A model generated the notes under the pieces. That model made no database searches and was not told where the DNA came from. It saw only the letters and a program-made list of their open reading frames with translations. The position numbers were made by a program, and so were the translations under genes. A DNA stretch of 47,330 bases, taken from Flavobacteriales bacterium. Lineage in GTDB: Bacteria > Bacteroidota > Bacteroidia > Flavobacteriales > Flavobacteriaceae. This document shows positions 1 through 9,094 of this stretch, one piece after another. The stretch is taken from the NCBI GenBank assembly GCA_027024205.1, contig JALVST010000016.1, positions 1 through 47,330 of the forward strand, written 5' to 3'. The first letter of the stretch is position 1, and each line of letters starts with the position of its first letter.

Positions 1-2
1 AA

Positions 3-302
3 GCCGAAAGTAAACGCCTGCAAGGTAAAGGTATCGCCGACCAACGTCGTGAAATAGCCCGCGGTTTGGAAGAATCGGTCGATGTACTGAACCGTGCCGG
101 TATCAATCCGCAAGAAGCATCGGCTTTAATCGTTATTACCCAACACTACGATACTTTACAAGCTATCGGACAGGATACCAGGTCCAACTTGATTTTATTG
201 CCTAACAACCCCAATGCCGCCAGTGAAATGCTAAACGATATGGTCGTGTCATTGGTTGCCGCCAATAAAATTAAAGATGCCGAAAAAGACGAAAATAATT
301 AA
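3..302 (+). CDS. SPFH/band-7 family protein, C-terminal part
   Basis: This is the last 99 codons of a gene that begins before the window. The reading frame is open from base 3 and ends with TAA at 300-302. The visible part has the EA-rich helix end and the pattern GKGIADQRREIARGLEESV, which is characteristic of stomatin/flotillin-like SPFH proteins. These form oligomers on the membrane and often act with membrane proteases or organise microdomains. The SPFH domain itself and the N-terminal membrane anchor lie outside the window. The TTG at 66 is an internal Leu codon, not a start, because the homologous helix continues upstream of it. The family is recognised from the C-terminal motif only. 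Confidence 0.75.
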   Translation, partial: AESKRLQGKGIADQRREIARGLEESVDVLNRAGINPQEASALIVITQHYDTLQAIGQDTRSNLILLPNNPNAASEMLNDMVVSLVAANKIKDAEKDENN

Positions 303-367
303 ACTAAACGGTTTGGGATATATAAAAATGCAACGGTTTTTTAGAAGTTTGTTGATTCTATAAACCA

Positions 368-859
368 ATGAAATTCAACAACAAATATAAAATAATGAAC
401 AAAGAAAAATTATTACAGGCATTAAAAAGAACCGGCTGGAAAAAAATAAAACTAAATGACCGTCAATTCGGATATCTTTTTGATATTACCGGAAAAAGAT
501 GGTTCTCCTTTACCAAATGGTTTGTGCTTATTAAATTCGTAGATAGTTTGACAAAAGACAATATTGTGCAATATAAAAATGAGTTTGAAGATATTTCCAA
601 AAAAACAAAAAGCTGGATATGGGGTCAATGTTTTTTATATTGCATTATTGCCAATGAAATCAATGCCTCTATTGTAGAAGATACCATCGAAGGAGACTCT
701 TTCGGTTTATGGGGCGTATTGAGACTTAAAGGTGGTGGCGGCAACTTATTTTTAGTCGATTTAAACAAAAGAAAAATATACGGAAAAGTGCCACCCTTAC
801 CTTATGATGTTCATAAATACTCAAAAAGTTTGGTCAAAACACTTAAAAAGTTGATTTAA
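368..859 (+). CDS. Uncharacterised protein, 163 aa
   Basis: I do not recognise this family. The protein is basic and mostly soluble, with aromatic stretches (WFSFTKWFVLIKFVD; WIWGQCFLYCIIANE) that could be buried helices, and a glycine-rich turn (LRLKGGGGNLFLVDLNKRK). There is no signal peptide. A second in-frame ATG at 395 (MNKEKLLQALKR) is an equally good start and would give 154 aa. The gene lies 65 bp after the SPFH gene on the same strand and ends just before a strong intrinsic terminator, so it may be the last gene of that transcript. It converges on the T9SS gene at 920. It is a real gene by length and by fit to the terminator; the function is unknown. Confidence 0.6.
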   Translation: MKFNNKYKIMNKEKLLQALKRTGWKKIKLNDRQFGYLFDITGKRWFSFTKWFVLIKFVDSLTKDNIVQYKNEFEDISKKTKSWIWGQCFLYCIIANEINASIVEDTIEGDSFGLWGVLRLKGGGGNLFLVDLNKRKIYGKVPPLPYDVHKYSKSLVKTLKKLI

Positions 860-880
860 ATGTTTAATAAATGATAAGAA

Positions 881-907
881 AGCCGCCCGGACGGGCGGCT
901 TTTTTTT
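881..907 (+). terminator. Intrinsic terminator after the 368-859 gene
   Basis: AGCCGCCC and GGGCGGCT form an 8-bp GC-rich stem (881-888/893-900) around GGAC, followed by an unbroken T-run to 907. It stops plus-strand transcription. On the minus strand the T-tract is poor, so it is a weak terminator for the convergent gene that ends at 920. Confidence 0.9.
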
Positions 908-919
908 GTTATTGATTTA

Positions 920-3900
920 TTATTTTTTAACAAATTTGGCTACATAACGATTATGACCGTTTTGAACCTTAATCACGTAATATCCGGGAGAAAGCTTGGA
1001 AACATCCAACTTGAACTTAGCGGTTTTATTTACGGTTTTATTCAAAACTTCCCTCCCGTTAAGATCATAAACATAAGCTATCGTATTCACTACGCCGGGT
1101 AATGATACATTGATATAATCATTTACCGGATTAGGATAGGCATTTACCGTGATAATTTTTTCGTTATTTACACTGCCTGCTGCTGTAAACTCACCGGAGA
1201 AAATTCCGCGTCCGTAAGTAGCAGCAAATACTTTGTTGTCATTACGTAATTCGATATCCGTTACTTTAACATCGGTCATACCGTTATAAGTCGGATACCA
1301 ATTGGGAGAAGCATCACTGAAATTAGGTGTTGCCCAAATACCTAAATCGGTACCGATAATAACTTCTTCGGTATTTAAAGGGTTGGGCATGATACAATTA
1401 ACCGGCATATCGGGCAGGTCTCCTTCTTTGCTCACCCAAGTTGCGCCACCGTCATCGGTATAAAAGATATTGGTAACACCGTAATTAAAAATCGTTACAT
1501 AAATTTCATCTTCATTTTGACCGAATTCTATATCGGAAATACTTCCTACAAAATCATCGCCGGTAATATCGGTAAATACAGGGTTCGTATCGGCATTTTC
1601 CACTTTTAACAGGTTCCCGTTTTGTAAGCCCAAAAACAATTTGGACGAATTGGTTGTATAAGGAGAAACTTTTAAGGCTGTCGGCCAACTGTGAAATATA
1701 GGGTCTTGAATCGTTTGTTTTTGAACCGCTCCCAAAATATTACTATACCGGCGAATCTCATAATTATATCCGCTCGACCCTCCGGTAGAACTATAATTGG
1801 TATATAAAATATTCAAATGGGAATCCAAAGCTTCCTGGTTGATAAAATCACCGTGATTTGAAGATTCGGAATTGATTGTGTTCCAACTGTTTGTAAAATA
1901 ATTGTATAAACGGATATGGGCGTTATACACATAATTGGAAATACGATAACGGTCAGTCCCATCCTGGTCAAAGAAACAATATGCGCCGTCACCACCTTGT
2001 GCTTCAACTGAATTGGCTACTTGTTGCGGGGCATTTTCAAATAGTTGGGTGCCGTTATCCTGAGCCCCTCCCATAAAATAATCTCCTGTAAATGAGGTCG
2101 TAGGCGCTACACCCATGTGATAAAACTGAGTGACATTATATTTATTATTACGATGCACAATGGTTGAACCGGCATTGGCGGTATAGGCTACGCCTCCGTC
2201 GTTTCCAAACAAAATATGTTGCGAATCGGCAAAGGCAATACCGTGTTGGTCGGGATGAATAATATTTGAAGAAGTAAAACCGTAATAAGATGATAACTGT
2301 ATCCAAGTATTTCCGCCGTTAATAGACTTAAAGATGTCAATACCTCCGGCATAAATCGTATCATCATCATTGGGGTCGGTTTCTAAAAACAAGTCATAAT
2401 AAGCTTGTCCTCTGGTAAAATCAGAACCACTAAAATCACCGTCATCCGGTAGATTGAATAAATTGAAAGAAGAGGCAAAACCGTCGGTTGTCTTTATCCC
2501 GGTCAAATTATATCCGTTAGATGTATATTGAAGTGCCAATAAATACATTTTGCCGGGTGTTGATTTTGAGACGGCCAGTTCCATCCGGCCGACATTGGTC
2601 AAAGGCATCACCACATTAAAGTTGGTTCCGTCATCCGATGACATTATGGCCCCGTTATCACCACCGTTAATAGTGCTCCGGGTCGTTGTCAACCAAATTT
2701 TGTTATCCGCGGCAATTTCCAAATCAAAAGGTGTCATAGTTGAACCATCCGGAGCTGTTGGTAAGGTTACTTGTTGCCAGGTAGTCCCGTTATCCGTTGA
2801 TTTGTATAAGCCTTGCGAACCTTCTCCTAAAACCGTAAACGAAGAAGCATCCCCGTAATAACTGTCGCCGGCAGTGGCATATATTTCTGTCGTTCCGTTA
2901 TTATTACGGGCAACGATATCGTTGATATGCATGATACCGGGGACTAAATATCCAACGGAAATTGTTGTATTATTGTTAGTAATCGTAGCGGTTACGGGTG
3001 TGGAATTATTTAAAGTATTGAGGATGGCTTGACCATCGGCTTTTGATATCATGACAGCCGGGATGTTTATCGTATTGTCTGTTCCTCCCATGATAATGGG
3101 ATTTCCACCTACATTATTAATCATCAAGACACCGATGGCTCCGGCATTTTGAGCATTTTTTACTTTATCTACAAAAAAGCAAGTGCCTCGTTCAATCACG
3201 GCTATATTACCATTGATAGCAGCCGCATTGGTAAGCGCATTACATCCCAGAGTCGGGTCGGAAGAACCATCATCCACTAATACCAAGTTACCGGAATAAC
3301 TTGTAAAATTCGTATCGCCGAAAACGGACTTAACGGCAATATAATCTCCTTGCAAACTAGCTGGTGAATTAATAGTTAAAGTGGCATTAGAAACAAATTG
3401 CGCTGTACCGCTTTGTCCACCGAACACATGTTCCCAAGTTTGTCCGCCGTCGGTAGAACGCCAAATACCATTACCGTTGACAGCACCGCCTGTATAAGAT
3501 TCTCCTGTCCCGACAAACATATTTTGCGGGTTATTAGGGTCATAAGTTATGGAACTCACAGCCATATTATGAGGCAAACCGACATTATACCATTCCGAAC
3601 TGGGGTCGGTTATATCATCATTGGCCCATAAACCGCCACTGACACCACCGGCGAATACCCGTTTGTGAGTAGGGTCATTAGGGTCAAACATTACGGCTTT
3701 GGTTCGTCCGCCCACATTACCCGGTCCTCTCTCAATCCACGGATTGGTGGCTATTCCCGGGACACTACGGGTTGAGTTTCGTTCATCTATAATCTGTTTA
3801 CGAATGTCCAATAGTTTTTCGGGGGTCGGACGGCCCAGCCGGGGATTCATGGTCAATTCCCATTGTCTTTCATAATACGGACTCGGCGGTAAGCCTAATT

Positions 3901-4075
3901 TTTTTCGCTCTGCTGCAGATAAAAATTTTGTATGCTTGAAAGGGGAATTGGACAAATACATTTCATGTTTTTGTCTTAAACGGGCTATATTGTTGTAATG
4001 CGTCTCATCTTTTGAACAAGAAGAAAAAAGCAAAACAATAAAAACCGGTATTAAGGTGAAATTTTTAAATATCAT
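920..4075 (-). CDS. Large secreted BNR-repeat protein with PA domain and T9SS type A sorting domain
   Basis: This 1051-aa protein has an N-terminal hydrophobic segment ending in a lipobox-like LFSSC (Cys near residue 20), then a sortilin/BNR-type beta-propeller with several Asp-box-like motifs (STDGGQTWEHV, STDNGTTWQQV, SINGGNTWIQL, TDDGGATWVSK). A protease-associated (PA) domain is inserted at about residues 215-375 (GNIAVIERGTCFFVDKVKNA). The last 75 or so residues form a T9SS type A sorting domain (AYPNPVNDYINV ... LSPGYYVIKV ... KFVKK), so the protein is predicted to cross the outer membrane and be attached to the surface or released. No catalytic motif was seen. PA domains usually mediate binding or substrate access. 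The start is the ATG before MIFKNF, with a TATTTTTG promoter element 26 bp upstream. Confidence 0.85.
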   Translation of the reverse strand: MIFKNFTLIPVFIVLLFSSCSKDETHYNNIARLRQKHEMYLSNSPFKHTKFLSAAERKKLGLPPSPYYERQWELTMNPRLGRPTPEKLLDIRKQIIDERNSTRSVPGIATNPWIERGPGNVGGRTKAVMFDPNDPTHKRVFAGGVSGGLWANDDITDPSSEWYNVGLPHNMAVSSITYDPNNPQNMFVGTGESYTGGAVNGNGIWRSTDGGQTWEHVFGGQSGTAQFVSNATLTINSPASLQGDYIAVKSVFGDTNFTSYSGNLVLVDDGSSDPTLGCNALTNAAAINGNIAVIERGTCFFVDKVKNAQNAGAIGVLMINNVGGNPIIMGGTDNTINIPAVMISKADGQAILNTLNNSTPVTATITNNNTTISVGYLVPGIMHINDIVARNNNGTTEIYATAGDSYYGDASSFTVLGEGSQGLYKSTDNGTTWQQVTLPTAPDGSTMTPFDLEIAADNKIWLTTTRSTINGGDNGAIMSSDDGTNFNVVMPLTNVGRMELAVSKSTPGKMYLLALQYTSNGYNLTGIKTTDGFASSFNLFNLPDDGDFSGSDFTRGQAYYDLFLETDPNDDDTIYAGGIDIFKSINGGNTWIQLSSYYGFTSSNIIHPDQHGIAFADSQHILFGNDGGVAYTANAGSTIVHRNNKYNVTQFYHMGVAPTTSFTGDYFMGGAQDNGTQLFENAPQQVANSVEAQGGDGAYCFFDQDGTDRYRISNYVYNAHIRLYNYFTNSWNTINSESSNHGDFINQEALDSHLNILYTNYSSTGGSSGYNYEIRRYSNILGAVQKQTIQDPIFHSWPTALKVSPYTTNSSKLFLGLQNGNLLKVENADTNPVFTDITGDDFVGSISDIEFGQNEDEIYVTIFNYGVTNIFYTDDGGATWVSKEGDLPDMPVNCIMPNPLNTEEVIIGTDLGIWATPNFSDASPNWYPTYNGMTDVKVTDIELRNDNKVFAATYGRGIFSGEFTAAGSVNNEKIITVNAYPNPVNDYINVSLPGVVNTIAYVYDLNGREVLNKTVNKTAKFKLDVSKLSPGYYVIKVQNGHNRYVAKFVKK

Positions 4076-4100
4076 AAATTTATTTTAATTGGTGAAAAGA

Positions 4101-4108
4101 CAAAAATA
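4101..4108 (-). promoter_or_regulatory. Bacteroidota -7 promoter element (TATTTTTG)
   Basis: The minus-strand sequence TATTTTTG matches the TAnnTTTG consensus and lies 26 bp upstream of the ATG of the 920-4075 gene. The -33 partner is not clear. Confidence 0.5.
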
Positions 4109-4143
4109 TACAAAAAAGTAAACCTAAGAGAAAAAATTACGGA

Positions 4144-4887
4144 TTAGAATTGTAGCTTTTGATAATTTGACGGTATTTTAAACGGAAACCTCAAAACTTT
4201 ATCGACATTGATATTTTTATAATCAACTTTTATATATTTTTCTCCGGTATTAATTTCAAAACCTCCGGGGATATTTTGTGGGCCGTTTTTTTGATAATCA
4301 TCATATAATAACCGTATCTGACCTTGTGAAGGATAATAAAACAAGCCTGAAAGCATCTTATAAAAAGGTGTCAATGACATTTTTTTAACAAAAGTATTTT
4401 GAGGCGTTAAGACAAATTTTCCCGGAAGAATTTGTAAGCCGGTATTTTCCGGGGCAACATTTGTAATTAAATCACCGGTCAAAAGATTTTGTAAATTGTT
4501 GAAATCGAACGGTAAACCGAGTTTTTGTTTCAATAAACCAAAATTTCCGTCGTAATAAGTCCGGTCGATTTTGTTGTAATATCGAATGTTTCCCGGTGTA
4601 ATATAAAATTTGACCATGGGAATACCCATGAAATTCAGACTACCCCAAATAATACTGTCTTTGAGTATACGTATTTTGCCATTACCCGAAAAACTTTGTT
4701 GTGGATCACTATAAGAAACGGCCATACGGATATCCAAAGTTTTGGCCGAAAACTTGTGCTTGTCCGCTTCACGCAGCAGTTTCTCCAAACGCATTTTTTT
4801 TGTGTGTCCCGCCGTTGTTTTATGCATGGATTTACATCCGGACATCAAAAGTGTAAATCCCGATAATATGAGAAAGATTTTTTTCAA
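4144..4887 (-). CDS. DUF4292 family lipoprotein
   Basis: This 247-aa lipoprotein has a signal peptide with lipobox LMSGC (Cys18). The body is all beta, with repeated strands (GNGKIRILKDSIIWGSLNFMGIPMVKF is the family's recognisable segment, read here in shorter blocks: GKIRILKDSIIWGS, MGIPMVKFYIT). DUF4292 proteins are Bacteroidota-specific and resemble the LolA/LolB fold, which suggests a role in outer-membrane lipoprotein or lipid handling; that role is inference. Its ATG overlaps the TGA of the upstream TPR gene (ATGA), so the two are translationally coupled. The order nucleotidyltransferase-TPR-DUF4292 is a familiar Bacteroidota arrangement. Confidence 0.85.
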   Translation of the reverse strand: MKKIFLILSGFTLLMSGCKSMHKTTAGHTKKMRLEKLLREADKHKFSAKTLDIRMAVSYSDPQQSFSGNGKIRILKDSIIWGSLNFMGIPMVKFYITPGNIRYYNKIDRTYYDGNFGLLKQKLGLPFDFNNLQNLLTGDLITNVAPENTGLQILPGKFVLTPQNTFVKKMSLTPFYKMLSGLFYYPSQGQIRLLYDDYQKNGPQNIPGGFEINTGEKYIKVDYKNINVDKVLRFPFKIPSNYQKLQF

Positions 4888-5654
4888 AGTTTCTGTAATT
4901 TTTGCTTGTACTTTGCCGCTTTTTGATTTTGTTTTAAAGCCGTATAAATATCGATATACTGTTGATAAAAAGCTTTCATCATTGACTTATTATCGACAGC
5001 AAAATCAATACCTAAATCGAGATATTCGAGGGCAAAATCATATTTTTTAAGTGCGGTGTATGCTTTGGCTTTATATAGATAAACTTTGGGGTTATCAGGT
5101 GTTTCTTCCAAAGCCTTTTCACAGGCTTTAAGCAATTTATCGTATTGTTTCAGTTGCCAAAGTTTTTTAAGCTCAGCAGTTTGATATTCTTGCTTAACCT
5201 TTTCTCTTGATTTTGATTGTTCGTTGAATCGCATCGTCATCACTTGCCACCTTAAATTTTTAATCAGGTACTTATTTTTGGCTTTGGGTTCAAAATCACT
5301 TATCAATTTGTAAAGTGTTTTAGAGTCGGTATGTTGTTTGATCTTAATTTCGATAAACAGTACTTGATACCATTTGTTTTCAGGATTTAATTGTAGTGCT
5401 TTTTTCAAATAAAGCAAACTATTATCGTAATCTTTGATATCAAAATAATTTTGAGCGATTTTAAAGAAAAAAACATCATTATTTGGGTCCATAGACAGAC
5501 ATTGTTCAAATAAATCGTTGGATTTTTGGTAATTAGCTTTGAGCCGTTCGGTCATCGCATCGTAAAAATAATCGTCCAAAGTTTTTTTGTCTTGTGAACT
5601 TTGTGCCATCAGTTGTCCTATGGACAATAAGTATATAATTATCAAATATCTCAT
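4884..5654 (-). CDS. TPR-repeat periplasmic protein
   Basis: This 256-aa protein has a cleavable signal peptide (MRYLIIIYLLSIGQLMAQ). Tetratricopeptide repeats run through residues 25-110 (for example YDNSLLYLKKALQLNPENKW) and again at about 165-250 (YDKLLKACEKALEETPDNPK; YDFALEYLDLGIDFAV). It probably acts as a periplasmic scaffold. It lies in an operon between the nucleotidyltransferase (19-bp gap) and the DUF4292 lipoprotein (4-bp overlap), so a joint role in envelope assembly is likely but not shown. Confidence 0.85.
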   Translation of the reverse strand: MRYLIIIYLLSIGQLMAQSSQDKKTLDDYFYDAMTERLKANYQKSNDLFEQCLSMDPNNDVFFFKIAQNYFDIKDYDNSLLYLKKALQLNPENKWYQVLFIEIKIKQHTDSKTLYKLISDFEPKAKNKYLIKNLRWQVMTMRFNEQSKSREKVKQEYQTAELKKLWQLKQYDKLLKACEKALEETPDNPKVYLYKAKAYTALKKYDFALEYLDLGIDFAVDNKSMMKAFYQQYIDIYTALKQNQKAAKYKQKLQKL

Positions 5655-5673
5655 ACCTGTCAGTTTGCAATAT

Positions 5674-6684
5674 TTATTCCAAAGTAGAGTAATCCCCCAA
5701 ATTCAATCTCTCAAAATTACCGTCGTAATTGACAAAACTGCCTATCATGGAATCTTTAATATCAGCATTTTTTATGGACGTATGGTTTTGTATCAAACTG
5801 TTTTCTACCCGAGAATTTTCAACTTTACTGCCTTTACCTAATGATACAAAAGGCCCGACCGAACTGTTGATAATTTCTGCATTGTCAGCTATATAACAGG
5901 GCTCAATTATCTCGGAATCAACGATTTTAACCGTTTTTGAAATCAGTTCTTTTCCTTCGTCAAAATCATATTTCAGGACTTTGGCGTTGGTTTCCACGGC
6001 TACTTTGGGATTGCCAAAATCCATCCAATCGGAAACTGTTCCGGGTTTGAAAATAGCTCCTTTTCGTTTCATATTTTCCAAAGCGGTGGTCAATTGATAT
6101 TCGCCACTAACCCGGAGGTTGTTATCAAACAAATATTGAATTTCATCTTTGAGTTGTTTGCCTTCTTTAAAATAATAGATACCGATAATAGCCAAATCGG
6201 AAACAAATTCTACGGGTTTTTCCACAAAACCTTCAATTTCGTTTTTATCATTAAGTTTGACCACACCGAAAGCCTCGGGATTTTCTACTCTTTTAACCCA
6301 AATGATACTATCAGCAGTATCGTCAAGCTCAAAAGAGCCTTTGAATAAGGTATCGGCATAAGCCACGACAACCGGTCCGTCAAGTAAACTTTCGGCACTA
6401 TAAATAGCGTGTGCCGTCCCCAAAGCCTCTGTTTGATAATCTATTTGTCCTGTGGCGCCTATATCGGAAGCGATATCAAGTAATTGTTTTTCAACATCTT
6501 TACCAAATGACGGTTTGATAATAAATGAAATTTTTTCAACCGGTTGTTGCATGACTTGGGCAATTTCCCTGACCAATCTTTCGGCAATGCTTTTACCGGC
6601 CACCGGAATCAAAGGTTTGGGGGTTTGTAAGGTGTGTGGTCTTAAACGGGTGCCAAGCCCTGCCATGGGGATGATAACATTCAT
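5674..6684 (-). CDS. Sugar-1-phosphate nucleotidyltransferase with left-handed beta-helix tail
   Basis: This 336-aa protein has the nucleotidyltransferase signature GLGTRLRPHTLQTPKPLIPV at its N-terminus (residues 9-28), which binds NTP and sugar phosphate, followed by the Rossmann-like catalytic domain (residues 1-235). The C-terminal 80 residues have hexapeptide-type repeats (SEIIEPCYIADNAEIINSSV), the left-handed beta-helix seen in glucose-1-phosphate thymidylyltransferase-like and GlmU-like enzymes. It should make an NDP-sugar for cell-surface glycans. The nucleotide and sugar cannot be fixed from sequence alone. It is the first gene of the operon with the TPR and DUF4292 genes. The start is preceded by a short AGTTAAAAGTT repeat. 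Confidence 0.85.
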   Translation of the reverse strand: MNVIIPMAGLGTRLRPHTLQTPKPLIPVAGKSIAERLVREIAQVMQQPVEKISFIIKPSFGKDVEKQLLDIASDIGATGQIDYQTEALGTAHAIYSAESLLDGPVVVAYADTLFKGSFELDDTADSIIWVKRVENPEAFGVVKLNDKNEIEGFVEKPVEFVSDLAIIGIYYFKEGKQLKDEIQYLFDNNLRVSGEYQLTTALENMKRKGAIFKPGTVSDWMDFGNPKVAVETNAKVLKYDFDEGKELISKTVKIVDSEIIEPCYIADNAEIINSSVGPFVSLGKGSKVENSRVENSLIQNHTSIKNADIKDSMIGSFVNYDGNFERLNLGDYSTLE

Positions 6685-6692
6685 ATGCGCTA

Positions 6693-6722
6693 GTTAAAAG
6701 TTAAAAGTTGAAAGTTAAAAGT
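6693..6722. repeat. Short AGTTGAAAGTTAAAAGT-type repeat
   Basis: This is a run of near-identical 7-mers (AGTTAAA/AGTTGAA) between the PhoD and nucleotidyltransferase genes. The same low-complexity unit occurs at 21998-22031, and a related GTGGAAAG form occurs at 46067-46107. Confidence 0.7.
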
Positions 6723-6751
6723 TTTATTTTGATTTGATTTCAAATTTAAAA

Positions 6752-8131
6752 TTATTTTTTGTGTTTGACCGGACGATTATGTGCAACCGGATAAGGCTGA
6801 TAATCAACATCTTGTTTAATTATAAAACTTTTTATCAACTGACCTTTTTGGTCATAAAAATCTATTTTGATATGACGAGCTTTGCCTTTACCCGTTATCT
6901 TAAAAATAGCAAAATTACGTTGCATAATCAAAGTGCCGGGAACACGCAAACGGTTAGGTTCATTTTCGGCGTGGGTATTGGGTCCGGAAGTAAACGGTGA
7001 CACGGTGATATCCCAAATTTTAGGATATTTATTCCCATTGTCCAACAAACTGATTTCGGTCATATGCCGGTCGCCGGTGAGGAAAATCACATTTTTAAGC
7101 TTCTCCTTATAAATAAAATCAATAATGTCTAAACGTTCTTTGTCAAAACCGTGATTAGAATATGTTTCAAAATTGCGAGCGGTATTCAGAAATTGCCCAC
7201 CCATGACAATAAATTTAAACCGCGCTTTGCTGAATACCAAAGCTTTTTTGAGCCATTCGAGTTGTTCTTTTCCTAACATGGTTTTCGGGTCCTTGGTTGT
7301 CAAATTGTTAGGGTCGCGGTAATAACGGTTATCGAGCAAGAAAAAGTCAGCATCATTGTAGCTGAATTGATACGTCGCACTTTTCAAGCCACTGACCGGT
7401 TTGGGATTGGCCCAAAACAGGTTAAACACTTCGATGGCGGTATCTTTATTCCAAAAACTGCCGTCGCTGTCATTGGGGCCGAAATCGTGGTCATCCAAGA
7501 TAGCATACTGCGGAACAGTGGCAAAGAGTTGTTGTTTTTCTGGTATAGACCAATCGTGTGTATAACGGTATATCATTCCGCTTTTACTATCCCATTCGTT
7601 TTGACGTAAATACACATTATCACCGTCCCAAATCATAAAGTCCGGTTTTTTGTAGGCAATATTCTGGTAAATTTCGTATTGTCCGCCATATGGCCTGCCG
7701 GCACGGTCAAAAACGGGATCGTTGATATAAGCGCCCGAACCGAAAGCAAATTTAAAATCCGAAGGGGCATGATGATAGGCCCAAACTTCTTGGGTCTTAA
7801 AAGACAAAGGGTAAGAAAAGGAGACTTTTTTCCCGTTAATATACAATTGATATTTATAGGTCGTGCCAGGCTTTAAACCGTCAATGACGATATGCGCCGT
7901 ATAAGCGTCTTTTTTGGTAGTGTGAACTTTTCCGGAAAATTTTTTAGTTTGACTTTTTCCTTTTTCCCAATAAGCAAACTGTACGCTTGCCGGTTTTTTG
8001 GTTTGTGCCCACAGCTGGACATCAGTTTTATTGATGCGTCCTATCATAGGGCCACTTTGCAATATTTTTTTTTGGGCTGTTAAAGTGTTGATAATGAACA
8101 AGAACCCTAAAATGAACAATGTTTTTTTCAT
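6752..8131 (-). CDS. PhoD-like metallophosphatase (alkaline phosphatase D family)
   Basis: This 459-aa protein has a signal peptide (MKKTLFILGFLFIINTLTAQ) and an N-terminal Fn3-like domain (residues 25-115) typical of PhoD enzymes. The phosphodiesterase core follows, with metal-binding motifs DGDNVY, LDDHDFG, NTARNFE and GDRHMTE. PhoD family members hydrolyse phosphomonoesters or phosphodiesters with Ca and Fe in the active site, usually in the periplasm or on the surface. All motifs are present and the length is normal for the family. It may serve in phosphate acquisition, but no Pho-box was identified. Confidence 0.88.
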   Translation of the reverse strand: MKKTLFILGFLFIINTLTAQKKILQSGPMIGRINKTDVQLWAQTKKPASVQFAYWEKGKSQTKKFSGKVHTTKKDAYTAHIVIDGLKPGTTYKYQLYINGKKVSFSYPLSFKTQEVWAYHHAPSDFKFAFGSGAYINDPVFDRAGRPYGGQYEIYQNIAYKKPDFMIWDGDNVYLRQNEWDSKSGMIYRYTHDWSIPEKQQLFATVPQYAILDDHDFGPNDSDGSFWNKDTAIEVFNLFWANPKPVSGLKSATYQFSYNDADFFLLDNRYYRDPNNLTTKDPKTMLGKEQLEWLKKALVFSKARFKFIVMGGQFLNTARNFETYSNHGFDKERLDIIDFIYKEKLKNVIFLTGDRHMTEISLLDNGNKYPKIWDITVSPFTSGPNTHAENEPNRLRVPGTLIMQRNFAIFKITGKGKARHIKIDFYDQKGQLIKSFIIKQDVDYQPYPVAHNRPVKHKK

Positions 8132-8202
8132 TTCAAATTTGTGATTTTAGTTTTTTTATTTCATATTTTATGTCTCTATTTACAGCATATTTAACCTTAG
8201 AT

Positions 8203-8316
8203 GACCGGGGCATCGATACACCACCAACTTCGTTGGTGCCACTCAGCCACCTGACACAGTAGATCACTAAGTGGTTTTGCGACCAAAGAAGCAAAGATGT
8301 ATTGAAATGACCGGGG
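8203..8316. repeat. CCGG-bounded intergenic inverted repeat (copy 1, both arms)
   Basis: The left arm begins GACCGGGGCATCGATAC and contains a small internal hairpin (ACCAAC-TTC-GTTGGT, near 8223-8237). The right arm, read on the minus strand, begins CCGGTCATTTCAATAC and ends near AGTGATCT. The arms are imperfect inverted copies, so the whole 114 bp can fold into one large stem. Related copies lie at 20172, 32136, 44198 and 46147. This one fills the gap downstream of the TPR gene at 8334. Confidence 0.75.
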
Positions 8317-8333
8317 TTAATATGTTTCGCTAA

Positions 8334-9050
8334 CTACTTGCTACTATCCTTTTTTTCCAATTTATCTTTCATTAATTTTACGACGTTTTTATTTTGTTTG
8401 GCAATAAAAAAGTCCGGGAATATCTTCAAAGCCTCATCGTAATATTTGATGGCCATATCGTAATTGTGCAAATCATAAGCCGTCAATGCCAATAAATTAT
8501 AAAATGCGGCTTTAAAAGGTACTCTTTGGATTTGTCCTTTCTTTCCGGTTGGAAAAGTAATCGTTATTTTATCGGGGAACTTTAAACTTTCGGCACTTTT
8601 CAAAGTGGCATAAGCTTCGGTCTCCCGTTTAAGACGATGCTGCAATTCGGCCAATTTATAGGCTGTCAACACATCTTTATTTATGGCATATAACTTTTCA
8701 TAGACTTCAATGGCTGATTTTACATCATTGAGATTTTCCAACGAAACCGCTTTGAGCTCCAAAATGTCTTTTTTTTCTTTTTGTTTTAAAATTTGATTGG
8801 CAACTTGCAAACAAGACAAATAATTTTTTTGGTTAAAATAAATATAAGCCAAGGAATCCAAATAAACCGAATTTTTACCTTCCAATTCCAAAATACGGTA
8901 AACCGCAGTTTTGGCTACATCTAAATCATAATTTTTCAAAGCTTTTCTATATATCGTTTTTTCTAAATTTAAAAGGTCTTTTTTGTATAATTTTTGACTA
9001 AAAGCGGTTGAAAAAGTTAAAATAAACAACACCGGTAATATTCTTTTCAT
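8334..9050 (-). CDS. TPR-repeat secreted protein
   Basis: This 238-aa protein has a signal peptide (MKRILPVLFILTFSTAFSQ) followed by degenerate TPR helices over its whole length, clearest near the C-terminus (YDMAIKYYDEALKIFPDFF, residues about 198-216). A Lys-rich tail (KLMKDKLEKKDSSK) ends the protein. No enzymatic motif is visible. It has its own TACATTTG promoter element inside the 3' flank of the LtaS-like gene, so it need not depend on read-through. Confidence 0.8.
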   Translation of the reverse strand: MKRILPVLFILTFSTAFSQKLYKKDLLNLEKTIYRKALKNYDLDVAKTAVYRILELEGKNSVYLDSLAYIYFNQKNYLSCLQVANQILKQKEKKDILELKAVSLENLNDVKSAIEVYEKLYAINKDVLTAYKLAELQHRLKRETEAYATLKSAESLKFPDKITITFPTGKKGQIQRVPFKAAFYNLLALTAYDLHNYDMAIKYYDEALKIFPDFFIAKQNKNVVKLMKDKLEKKDSSK

Positions 9051-9076
9051 AATTATAAATTTTAGGTTTTAGTTGT

Positions 9077-9084
9077 CAAATGTA
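9077..9084 (-). promoter_or_regulatory. -7 promoter element (TACATTTG) of the TPR gene
   Basis: This minus-strand TAnnTTTG match lies 26 bp upstream of the ATG at 9050, in the short gap after the stop codon of the upstream gene. Confidence 0.45.
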
Positions 9085-9094
9085 AAAAAAATCA

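Noticed and set aside
6689-6725. CRISPR-like short repeats
   Set aside because: The units are only about 7 bp, contiguous and without spacers, and there are no cas genes.
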